From: JBBQKP01 sp038326995
GTDB taxonomy: Bacteria; Planctomycetota; Phycisphaerae; Tepidisphaerales; Tepidisphaeraceae
Length of the DNA: 11,701 bases
Direction of reading: 5' to 3'
Assembly: GCA_038326995.1 (NCBI GenBank)
Contig: JBBQKP010000100.1
Location: forward strand, 1-11,701
Part shown: piece by piece, positions 1-6,368 of the stretch
Layout: every line of letters begins with the position of its first letter
Numbering within the stretch: position 1 is the first letter of the stretch
The notes under the pieces: generated by a model
What the model was told of the DNA's origin: nothing
Databases searched by the model: none
Seen by the model: the letters and a program-made list of their open reading frames with translations, nothing else
Translations under genes and position numbers: made by a program

Positions 1-384
1 AACACCATGACACGCTGTATGTCTGTCAGGCCCGATGCGTCGTGGATCACCGACGAACTCATCGACATCTACTGCGAACTGCATCGTCTTGGTTTTGCAC
101 ACAGCGTCGAATCGTACTTCGAAGGCGAACTCGTTGGCGGACTTTACGGTGTGAGCCTTGGTGCTGCGTTCTTCGGCGAGAGTATGTTTCACACGAAAAC
201 CGACGCGAGCAAAGTCGCACTTGTCGCTCTGGTGAAACAACTGCGCGCACGCGACTTTTTGCTTCTCGATACGCAGGCCGTCACGCGACATCTCAGCACT
301 TTCGGATGCATCGAGATTGATTCGCCGCAATATCAGGAGCTGCTCAAAGCCGCAATTTGTCAGTCGCGAAAGTTTCATCCATGA
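1..384 (+). CDS. aat: Leucyl/phenylalanyl-tRNA--protein transferase, C-terminal part (cut by window edge)
   Basis: This enzyme moves Leu or Phe from aminoacyl-tRNA to the N-terminal Arg or Lys of proteins in the cytoplasm, creating N-degrons for ClpS/ClpAP. The reading frame is open from base 1, so the gene begins upstream; 127 residues are visible, against about 230 for the family. The Aat signature is clear: a SWITDELIDIY segment, then GFAHSVE, then GGLYGVSLGAAFFGESMF, then an ASKVALVAL helix, then LLDTQ. The Glu of GESMF and the Gln of LLDTQ are conserved positions of the transferase fold. The C-terminus is of normal length and ends ..KFHP. The TGA overlaps the ATG of lpxB (ATGA), which suggests translational coupling. 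The family call is near certain; the true start is not visible. Confidence 0.95.
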   Translation, partial: NTMTRCMSVRPDASWITDELIDIYCELHRLGFAHSVESYFEGELVGGLYGVSLGAAFFGESMFHTKTDASKVALVALVKQLRARDFLLLDTQAVTRHLSTFGCIEIDSPQYQELLKAAICQSRKFHP

Positions 385-1532
385 CGTCGAATACCACGGC
401 CCAATTAAAGCGCGTGATGATTACCCTCGCAGAGCACAGCGCCGATGTTCATGCGTCTCACTTCGTCCGCTCGCTCAGACAACTGAGACCCGACATTGAA
501 ATCAGCGCACTGGGCGGCGACGCACTCAAATCGGCCGGGGTGAACGTCTTCTTTGACACCGTACGCAACGCCGCGATGGGATGGCGCGGCCTGCTTCGTG
601 CTCGCGAGATGAAGCAGCGCCTTGCATTCGTCGCACAACTCTACGCGACCAATAAGCCCGACCTGCACGTGTGCTGCGACTCCTGGACGATGAATGTTCA
701 CTTCGCACGACTGGCCAAATCTTTCGGCGTGCCCGTGCTCTACTACATCGCGCCTCAAGCCTGGGCCAGCCGCGAAGGTCGCGTGAAGGAACTCGCCCGC
801 GTGGCAGATCAACTCGCGTGTATATTGCCGTTCGAAGAAGCCTTCTTTCGTGAGCGCGGGGTGAAGGCCACCTATGTCGGCCATCCGCTTTTTGACCAAC
901 CAAGGCACGAGATCCTGCCGGGTGATCCGTATCGAGTTGCGCTGCCCTGCGGGTCGAGGCGATCGATCGCGCGGTCAAATTTTCCAAGGCAATTCAAGGT
1001 CGCGCTCGATATTTTACATCAGCGCCCGGCCACTCGGTTTGTCATTCCTACAACCGACGTCACACACGATGTCGTCGCGCAGATCGTCGGCGGCGACTCG
1101 CGATTCGAGCTGATCCGTAATGACTTCGATCGCGCCGTGTCCGGCTGTGGGCTTGCGATCACCGTCTCGGGCACCGCAACGCTGCACCTTGCCGCTCTTG
1201 GTGTGCCGATGATCGTGGTCTACCAAGGCAGCAGGTTTCTCTGGCACGCCGTCGGCAGATGGATTATCCGCACTCGCACCTACGCCATGGTGAACCTCCT
1301 CGCAGCAAACGGGCGAGACGAGCCGTCGCGGCATATCGTGCAGGAATTCATTCCATGGTACGGAAGCGTGAAGCCCGTTTGCGATGCGGCACTTCGGCTG
1401 CTTGAATCTCCGGAACTCTTAAAAAAGCAGCGTGCTGCGATCGCAAGTATTGTTGAGAAAGTGAACGCATCCGGCGCTTCAATTCATGTCGCGGAGATGG
1501 CCTGCGAACTGCTCGATCAACGCCGAAGCTGA
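381..1532 (+). CDS. lpxB: Lipid-A-disaccharide synthase, divergent
   Basis: LpxB is a GT19 glycosyltransferase that joins lipid X to UDP-2,3-diacylglucosamine at the inner membrane in lipid A synthesis. The 383 residues match the usual length of about 380. The start at 381 is chosen because it overlaps the aat stop (ATGA) and places the first strand and catalytic loop correctly; an in-frame start at 357 would only add eight residues. Retained family features are Glu18 in AEHSAD (the GEASGD loop of Escherichia coli), Asp100 and Asn105 in CDSWTMN (Asp98 and Asn103 of the IDAPDFN motif), YYIAPQAWASR, LPFEEAFF, VGHPLFD, GSR at 191-193, SGTATL at 263-268 and NLLA at 305-308. Oddities are that both glycines of GExSGD are alanine, the usual Glu after SGTATL is His269, and the LPGSRxxE segment reads LPCGSRRSI. 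The overall pattern still supports LpxB. No Shine-Dalgarno site is seen. Confidence 0.88.
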   Translation: MTSNTTAQLKRVMITLAEHSADVHASHFVRSLRQLRPDIEISALGGDALKSAGVNVFFDTVRNAAMGWRGLLRAREMKQRLAFVAQLYATNKPDLHVCCDSWTMNVHFARLAKSFGVPVLYYIAPQAWASREGRVKELARVADQLACILPFEEAFFRERGVKATYVGHPLFDQPRHEILPGDPYRVALPCGSRRSIARSNFPRQFKVALDILHQRPATRFVIPTTDVTHDVVAQIVGGDSRFELIRNDFDRAVSGCGLAITVSGTATLHLAALGVPMIVVYQGSRFLWHAVGRWIIRTRTYAMVNLLAANGRDEPSRHIVQEFIPWYGSVKPVCDAALRLLESPELLKKQRAAIASIVEKVNASGASIHVAEMACELLDQRRS

Positions 1533-1555
1533 GCTGGCCGCAAAAATTTGTTTGT

Positions 1556-1582
1556 TCAACATTGCACGTCCAGCGTTGTTGA
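1556..1582. terminator. Weak hairpin between convergent genes
   Basis: The 75-bp gap between the stop codons of lpxB and the E1-like gene holds an imperfect inverted repeat: arms 1556-1565 and 1573-1582 around a 7-nt loop, with one T-T mismatch and one wobble pair. On the minus strand it is followed, after several bases, by a short T-run (complement of 1542-1546). On the plus strand no T-run follows. It could act as a weak terminator for the E1 operon, but the sequence is not convincing. Confidence 0.25.
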
Positions 1583-1607
1583 GAAGCCTTCGCAGTTGGT
1601 CGCATCC

Positions 1608-2963
1608 TCACTCAATCGTGATCGATTCTCTCGCGGCCGCGGCGAGTCCGTCCCCGAGCACTTCGTTGAGATCGCCGGAGATTTCTACGCCGATCAAGTG
1701 TGAAGCTGCGTTCTCTATTTCGGTCATAGTTAAGGTTCGTCGCAGGAGCACAATCTCGAAGGGCGGAAAGCCGAGCTCTAAAAGCGTCCGGCCCGCGTCG
1801 GCGTGACCGAGTTTAATCATCCCGAGCAACTCCACTCGCCTGCTCGTCTTTCCATCGCACGGGCAAGTCGCCTGCCCTTCTCTCAGAAGTCCGACGGGTT
1901 TGAAAATATCCTGACTATTGCCGCATGCCGGACAGACCAAGGCGCGGACGATATCGCGTGCGGGGTCGATACTCCACTCGGAAATTGGCTTGTCGTTTGA
2001 TTCAGCCATTTTCTGCGCGGCGAAGCTCAGCACAGCGCTTGCGGTGGTCGTGTTCGATCGGCCGGGAAATTCCAGAACGTGCGAGATCGTTTCGTGTGCG
2101 GGACAATCTGGCTTTCGGGTGTAATCGACGTTGAACGTCTGTGGGAAAGTCGCGTCCGCAGAATCATTTTGACCCGCACTGCCGCCACCCGTACTGCCGC
2201 CACCCGCGCCGCCATCGCCGGTGAACAACAAGCCGCAGCCGCTACGCGTGTTCATACCGTGCAAGATTCGCACCGCCTCCTGCACTTGAATGCCCGCGAT
2301 AATCGACGCGATCGTCGGCGTCGTGGGCGTGTGCCCGGTCAAGAGCTGTTGACGCGTCAGCATGCTGCACGCGCGTCTTTGCTGAATGAGTTCCCAATCT
2401 TGCCGGCTCAGTGTGCATTCGTAGCACGGAGCAAGCCCGGCCGGGTCGGGTTTGAAGACGCGGGCGATGCCCTGAATCGTTTCGATGCCGCCGTCAATGA
2501 ACGCGACGCCCAGCCGAAAGCAGTGCCGATTAATTGCCAGACGCGCTTCGCGATTATCGAGCCCGCCGATCACGACGTCTGGCCAGCGAAACACGCCCGC
2601 TCCGCACGAATTAATCACGTCGATCGGCAGTGGCCTGATTATAAGTTCGGGCCAGATCTCTCGCGCCCGTTCGGCTGCGACTTCGCACTTGAACCTGCCG
2701 ACATCCCGGGCGCGAAATAGAACCGACCGCGTGAGGTTCGACGCTTCAATTCTGTCCATGTCAATCACGACGATGTTGCCCACGCCCAGCAGCGTGAGAT
2801 TCTTGACGATCTCATTTCCCAGTGCACCCGCACCTACGACGACCACACGAGCTCGGGCCAGACGTGATTGGTCCCACCAGGAAATTAGATCGAATCGCGA
2901 AAAGCGGTCGTCATCGAAAAGTGAAATGACTTTCGTCGAATGATTTGTATCGCTCGTGCTCAT
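1608..2963 (-). CDS. E1-like (ThiF/MoeB/HesA family) adenylating enzyme with C-terminal zinc-ribbon-like extension
   Basis: Members of this family adenylate the C-terminus of a ubiquitin-like or sulfur-carrier protein and often pass it to a cysteine. Of 451 residues, about 20-236 are the adenylation domain: arginine finger RFSR (20-23), GAGALG nucleotide loop (44-49), Asp68 and Asp70, NLTR (76-79), Lys92, and Asp136 in LDNREARLAIN. Cys180-x2-Cys183 (PCYEC) is the first zinc pair. Cys199 in RRACS sits where MoeB has its conserved cysteine, followed by TPTTPTIASIIAGIQVQEA. A glycine/serine-rich insert (249-265) precedes PDCPAH (Cys287, His290), which probably supplies the second zinc pair with one Cys replaced by His. 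Beyond this, CPACG (344-348) and CPCDG (367-371) suggest a second zinc ribbon in a 160-residue extension not found in ThiF or MoeB. The ATG overlaps the stop of the ubiquitin-like gene, which is its likely substrate. No JAB or E2 motif is seen. The family call is strong; the biological pathway is unknown. Confidence 0.9.
   Translation of the reverse strand: MSTSDTNHSTKVISLFDDDRFSRFDLISWWDQSRLARARVVVVGAGALGNEIVKNLTLLGVGNIVVIDMDRIEASNLTRSVLFRARDVGRFKCEVAAERAREIWPELIIRPLPIDVINSCGAGVFRWPDVVIGGLDNREARLAINRHCFRLGVAFIDGGIETIQGIARVFKPDPAGLAPCYECTLSRQDWELIQQRRACSMLTRQQLLTGHTPTTPTIASIIAGIQVQEAVRILHGMNTRSGCGLLFTGDGGAGGGSTGGGSAGQNDSADATFPQTFNVDYTRKPDCPAHETISHVLEFPGRSNTTTASAVLSFAAQKMAESNDKPISEWSIDPARDIVRALVCPACGNSQDIFKPVGLLREGQATCPCDGKTSRRVELLGMIKLGHADAGRTLLELGFPPFEIVLLRRTLTMTEIENAASHLIGVEISGDLNEVLGDGLAAAARESITIE
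2178..2207. repeat. 15-bp tandem duplication coding for a Gly/Ser/Thr linker
   Basis: Two adjacent 15-bp units (2178-2192 and 2193-2207) differ at the last base only. On the minus strand they encode GGGSTGGGSA-type sequence inside the E1-like gene, between the adenylation domain and the second zinc pair. The unit length is a multiple of three, so copy-number change would alter linker length without a frameshift. Confidence 0.8.
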
Positions 2964-3268
2964 GAGCGTCGCATTATCACGCCCGCGGTGATTTCCGGAA
3001 TAAGTCGCATCACATCTCCCGATTTTACTCCCGCAGATAGGGGTGTATCAGAATCCAGCAATTGTCGGCCTGTGGTTCGATGCTGAAGCTTATAACTTAG
3101 AAGGTGGCCATCCGGACCATTACGCGGAAATCGAAGCTTCTCGATCAACACGGCAATGATCCTCTCCACAGGGGCGTCGGCCGGTAGCTCGACTACCTGA
3201 CGTCTGTTTCCTGTGGCATCCCAGATTTCGACGTTCAGCAGAGATAAATTCGGCGTTGAGGTGGGCAT
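2960..3268 (-). CDS. Small ubiquitin-like protein (YukD/EsaB-like beta-grasp), E1 partner
   Basis: A 102-residue protein without an obvious signal peptide or membrane segment. The pattern fits a ubiquitin-like beta-grasp: strand VEIWDATG (13-20), strand RQVVELPADAP (23-33), helix VERIIAVLIEKL (34-45), strand LLSYKLQ (56-62) with TGRQLLDSDTPL (66-77), then GVKSGDVMRLIPE (80-92), the closing 'G-x-x-x-GD-x-x-x-L-x-P' seen in ubiquitin and especially YukD-like domains. It ends ITAGVIMRRS, with no terminal Gly-Gly, so processing before activation would be needed if it is conjugated like ubiquitin; YukD itself is not conjugated. The ATGA overlap with the E1-like gene is the main functional clue. 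An in-frame ATG at 3304 would add 12 residues; 3268 is preferred because it begins just before the fold and leaves room for the candidate promoter, but neither start has a Shine-Dalgarno site. The fold call comes from reading the sequence, not a structure prediction. Confidence 0.72.
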   Translation of the reverse strand: MPTSTPNLSLLNVEIWDATGNRRQVVELPADAPVERIIAVLIEKLRFPRNGPDGHLLSYKLQHRTTGRQLLDSDTPLSAGVKSGDVMRLIPEITAGVIMRRS

Positions 3269-3311
3269 GCCAAAGGGTTTAGCCGAGATAATGCAACAAC
3301 GCATTAATTTT

Positions 3312-3340
3312 TTTACAGTAATATTGAAAAGCGGTGTGAA
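3312..3340 (-). promoter_or_regulatory. Candidate sigma-70-type promoter for the Ubl-E1 operon
   Basis: On the minus strand, TTCACA (complement of 3335-3340; 5 of 6 to TTGACA) is separated by 17 bp from TGTAAA (complement of 3312-3317; 4 of 6 to TATAAT). Transcription would begin near 3303-3306, giving a leader of about 35 nt to the ATG at 3268 or an almost leaderless mRNA for the ATG at 3304. This is consensus matching in AT-rich DNA only. Confidence 0.3.
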
Positions 3341-3470
3341 GATTTGTCGAACACGTCCGAAAATGCGAAAAGGGGCCGTCTGGTAAGCTCCATGCCGTTA
3401 CGCGCGTTACAGATTCCCACAACCGTGCATTACGCCATTCGTGAAAACGCGATTGACCAAAATCTGCATA

Positions 3471-3500
3471 AGGCACAGGGCGATGTGCCTGATATATAAA
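3471..3500 (+). promoter_or_regulatory. Perfect 7-bp inverted repeat overlapping a candidate promoter of the polysaccharide genes
   Basis: AGGCACA (3471-3477) and TGTGCCT (3484-3490) form a perfect inverted repeat around six bases. Immediately downstream lies TATAAA (3495-3500; 5 of 6 to a -10 box). A -35 placed 17 bp upstream would be GGCACA (3472-3477; 3 of 6), inside the left arm. The repeat would then cover the -35 and spacer, a typical operator position. A start near 3507 gives a leader of about 100 nt to the ATG at 3609. The symmetry is directly visible; the promoter and operator roles are inferred. Confidence 0.35.
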
Positions 3501-3608
3501 AGGACGTAGTCGTTACAATCAGGTAGATCATTGTCTGTCGCGCTGCGTGTCTCTGAGATCCTGAGGCTACTAAACAGCGGTCGTAAGCGTTGGCCAAAAA
3601 GGCAGTGC

Positions 3609-6230
3609 ATGTCAAAGTTCAGCCCAAGCATTCGTCCGAACCCCCACCGTTCCGGCTCAAGAGGAACCGTTACGCGTGTGATTTCGCAGCGCGGCACGAT
3701 CGCTTTGGGCATCGTGATCGGTGCAGCGATATCTGCATTTTGTGTCGTGCTGATTCCGCGCACCTATACTGCGGTCGCAGAGATCAGCGTAATGCCTCCC
3801 ACCGGTTTTGTCGGAGCTTTCGCATCTCGTACCACTTCATCCAAACAGTCGAAGTTCCTGGTCGACGAGGCCGAGATTATGCGCTCGCCCGCTGTGCTTA
3901 GTCTCGCCAGTGGAGAAGGTGAATTCGGCAAGCTCCGCGCTTTTAATGGCGTCTCTTTGCCCGCAGACCTGCTGCGTAAGTCACTTTCAATTCAGGCTAC
4001 TGCCGGGCGGGGGTTGATCGTCACATTCGACGCTTACGACCCGGATGAAGCAAAAAGAGTGGTTGATTCCATCGTCACCGCCTATCGCCATCATCAGACC
4101 GGATCCGAGCGCGGCGTATTCCCGCAGCTTAATTTATCACTGAAGCAGCAGCATCAAAATGCCGCCGCTGAGTTCGCAATTTATAAGGACCGTCTCCACG
4201 CGCTGCGATCCGATATTTCCAAGCCGCCGGCCGCACGTGCGATCGATCGGCTTATCGCAGTCGCCGACGACCGCGCACGACTCCAAGAGCAGATCACAAT
4301 CACCAGCGAGATTTTCGACCTCGCGGCCGTCGGTGCCGGGATAAATCCTGTTGGACTAGATCAGACTATCATCGCCCAGCGTATGCTCCGAGAACAAGCG
4401 GCTGACTCGTCTTCTGAAGTCGCGAGTACAATCATTCTCGGGAACACAACCGTGACCGGTGCTTCAACTTCGATGCCAGCCCCGAAAGACACCCCCGCAC
4501 TCGATGCAACACTGCAGCTGAAGCAAGCTCGCGCTCAAGCCCAAGGCCAGATTGATAGAATTATTGAGCTTCGGAAAAGCACGTCGAGTCTGGTATCAGG
4601 CGATCTATCCTCCAACTTTTGGGGAGATTCCGACACAAAGCCTCCAACGAGTGCAAACTCGAATCATCAGACCACCGTGAACAAGTTGCAGCGCGAACTC
4701 GCGAATTTGAAACCACTTAATCGTGAGGTTCTAGGTGCGGCGGCAGTCAAACTCGAATCGCTGCTTGAACAACAAAGGCAGCTCGATCGCGAGTTCAAAA
4801 AGTCGCTTGAACTGGCGAAAACTCTTTCGCCCCACGCCCAGAGTCTCGCCGACGCCGCAGTCGCAGCTCGAACTGCGTCGACGCGTCTCACGCGAATCGA
4901 TCAACAGTCTGACCTGCTTCAGGTCAGCGCTTCCGCCGGTGCGCCGCTGATCGACATCATCTCACAGGCACGTGTCGACCACCCCGCGCATCCGCCGACG
5001 CCGCTACTCTGGCCCACCATCGTCAAGGGCTCCTTGCTCGGACTGCTGGGCGGGATCGGACTCGCAACCGTGCGTACAAGACGTGGAACGGACGGACTGT
5101 GCGTCGCACAGGATTCGCTTGTCACCCTTCGGCTGCGCGCGCTCGATCCATGTGGCGACCTGGTTACCCAACTCGCTGTTCGTGTAGGTCAGAAAAACTG
5201 CCTTCCCGCAACGCTCTTGTTTACGTCGCCGCTCCCGGCGACAGGGAAAACGCGTTCGACGTTCGAATTCGCCATCGCAATGTCGAACAAGAAACTAAAG
5301 GTATTGCTCGTCGATTTGAATTATAATTCGCCTGCGGCCCATAAATTGGCCGGACTGCACAACGGTCAAGGGCTCACCGAAGCGCTCGCCGGGGCAAAGC
5401 TTCATACGCTCATTCAGTCGACCTCCGACGCGAATATTGACGTGCTTACTGCCGGTCAGGCCGATATCAAGACAGCGTCGCTGCTGAACTCAGATCGGCT
5501 CGTCGAGATCATCAATCAACTCACCGCCGCATACGACCACGTCATTTTCGACGCCGGCCAGGCCAACATCGACGATGATGCCCGCGTCGTCGCGAATGCC
5601 GTCGATTCGACCGTTCTCGTCGTTCGCCAGGGACCGCCATTCGATCACAATGCACTTGCGACGGCGATCGACCGACTGACGATGGTGGGTGCGAATGTGG
5701 TCGGCGTGGTCGTGCGTCCGAATTCTGAACGGGATCCCAGCTTTCCAAAACCGTTGAGTGCTTTACCGGTCGATACCATCAAGTCGTCTGAGGCCGCGAA
5801 TCGTTCCATATCAGCTGAAGTCCTCGCTCAGCGGTTGCCCGAGCCGGAACCAGACGCGTCCGCCGATCGATCACCAGCGGTCACGACTCAGTCAAAGGCC
5901 GTAGAGTCTCGGTTGATCGCAAAGGCGAACGGGACCGACCATACGGTTTCGACGCACGACCACGTCACGACCTCGCCGGAGCTAGCCGCTTCTCGCGCTT
6001 ACGTTCCCGCGTCGATTTTTGGAGTGCCCATCCCCACTGTTCGGCCCAGAACCCCGTCGTCCACTCACTCCAGCGCGATCGACGCGATTGACTCCCGTCT
6101 CAGGGATCGCGATGTTCTTCCCGCAAACGGCAAGTCACACACAAAAATTGCGATATTGAATCAATCAACCACAAATCAGTCTAATCACCGTCCCGAGCCG
6201 GAGAATATGGAAAGGCCGACCCTGAACTAA
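3609..6230 (+). CDS. Wzz/BY-kinase-like polysaccharide copolymerase with degenerate ATPase domain
   Basis: An 873-residue inner-membrane protein of the chain-length determinant / bacterial tyrosine kinase type, which controls polymer length in Wzy-dependent polysaccharide export. TM1 is at about 29-49, followed by the Wzz-like PRTYTAVAEISVMPP, a long periplasmic part with helical coiled-coil stretches (notably about 355-440), and TM2 at about 470-489. The cytoplasmic P-loop domain has TSPLPATGKTRST (539-551, Lys547), Walker A' VLLVDLN (Asp569) and Walker B VIFDAG (Asp648). Compared with the usual GExGKST-type loop and the LIDADLR-type A' motif, these are altered, so kinase activity is uncertain. 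A Pro/Ser/Thr-rich tail of about 170 residues follows; it has no C-terminal tyrosine cluster. ATG 3609 is chosen because an AAGG lies six bases upstream and it avoids the arginine-rich in-frame extension from TTG 3531. It precedes a sugar transferase gene by 138 bp. Confidence 0.85.
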   Translation: MSKFSPSIRPNPHRSGSRGTVTRVISQRGTIALGIVIGAAISAFCVVLIPRTYTAVAEISVMPPTGFVGAFASRTTSSKQSKFLVDEAEIMRSPAVLSLASGEGEFGKLRAFNGVSLPADLLRKSLSIQATAGRGLIVTFDAYDPDEAKRVVDSIVTAYRHHQTGSERGVFPQLNLSLKQQHQNAAAEFAIYKDRLHALRSDISKPPAARAIDRLIAVADDRARLQEQITITSEIFDLAAVGAGINPVGLDQTIIAQRMLREQAADSSSEVASTIILGNTTVTGASTSMPAPKDTPALDATLQLKQARAQAQGQIDRIIELRKSTSSLVSGDLSSNFWGDSDTKPPTSANSNHQTTVNKLQRELANLKPLNREVLGAAAVKLESLLEQQRQLDREFKKSLELAKTLSPHAQSLADAAVAARTASTRLTRIDQQSDLLQVSASAGAPLIDIISQARVDHPAHPPTPLLWPTIVKGSLLGLLGGIGLATVRTRRGTDGLCVAQDSLVTLRLRALDPCGDLVTQLAVRVGQKNCLPATLLFTSPLPATGKTRSTFEFAIAMSNKKLKVLLVDLNYNSPAAHKLAGLHNGQGLTEALAGAKLHTLIQSTSDANIDVLTAGQADIKTASLLNSDRLVEIINQLTAAYDHVIFDAGQANIDDDARVVANAVDSTVLVVRQGPPFDHNALATAIDRLTMVGANVVGVVVRPNSERDPSFPKPLSALPVDTIKSSEAANRSISAEVLAQRLPEPEPDASADRSPAVTTQSKAVESRLIAKANGTDHTVSTHDHVTTSPELAASRAYVPASIFGVPIPTVRPRTPSSTHSSAIDAIDSRLRDRDVLPANGKSHTKIAILNQSTTNQSNHRPEPENMERPTLN

Positions 6231-6352
6231 ATGCCAACACAGTTTGTGCCGAAAAGCGAATGGGCACACACAATCGACAGCGTTATTCACGTTCGATCCG
6301 AATCGAAAGTCTGATCCGCGCAAATCGAGGGGCGCAGATCAGATGAGAAAAG

Positions 6353-6368
6353 AAGGAGTCAGGAGAAA
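6353..6368 (+). promoter_or_regulatory. Double Shine-Dalgarno site of the sugar transferase gene
   Basis: AAGGAG (6353-6358, 10 nt before the ATG) and AGGAG (6361-6365, 3 nt before it) flank the optimal distance from ATG 6369. It is the strongest ribosome-binding signal in the window, where most starts lack one, and it fixes this start over any internal ATG. Confidence 0.7.

Larger units (their letters stand above)
3269..3608. other. Divergent intergenic region between the Ubl-E1 operon and the polysaccharide genes
   Basis: About 340 bp without a convincing gene. The left end is AT-rich and holds a candidate minus-strand promoter. The middle (about 3340-3450) shows nothing I can name apart from a short repeat of cgttac near 3397-3412. 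The right part holds an inverted repeat with a TATA-like hexamer facing the polysaccharide gene. Open frames crossing the region on both strands are short or continue antisense into the polysaccharide gene and do not resemble proteins. Confidence 0.6.

Noticed and set aside
936..1000. Possible pair of compensating frameshifts in lpxB around the LPGSR motif
   Set aside because: The motif is only locally altered; the same frame resumes NFPRQFKVALDIL and FVIPT with normal spacing and total length is normal, so substitution explains it better.
2079..2720. 213-codon open frame on the + strand inside the E1-like gene
   Set aside because: It is antisense to a strongly supported gene, arginine-rich and without recognisable motifs; its length follows from the codon bias of the opposite strand.
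1608..2963. E1-like gene as simple moeB or thiF for Moco or thiamine synthesis
   Set aside because: No moaD, moaE, thiS or thiG lies nearby, the C-terminal extension is absent from those enzymes, and the partner lacks a Gly-Gly end. It is not excluded, only less supported.
1..3268. A joint protein-degradation locus formed by aat (N-degron) and the Ubl-E1 pair
   Set aside because: The genes are on opposite strands, convergent and separated by lpxB; adjacency alone does not support a shared pathway.
3453..3458. TTGACC as the -35 box of the polysaccharide promoter
   Set aside because: No acceptable -10 hexamer lies 16-18 bp downstream; the TATA-like site is about 36 bp away.
3471..3490. Sigma-54 promoter (GGCAC and GC elements)
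   Set aside because: GGCAC is present, but the expected GC at the -12 position is TG; the spacing does not fit.
3407..3763. 118-codon minus-strand frame that could be a third gene of the Ubl-E1 operon
   Set aside because: It overlaps the TM1 coding region of the copolymerase in antisense and shows no E2, JAB or Ubl features.
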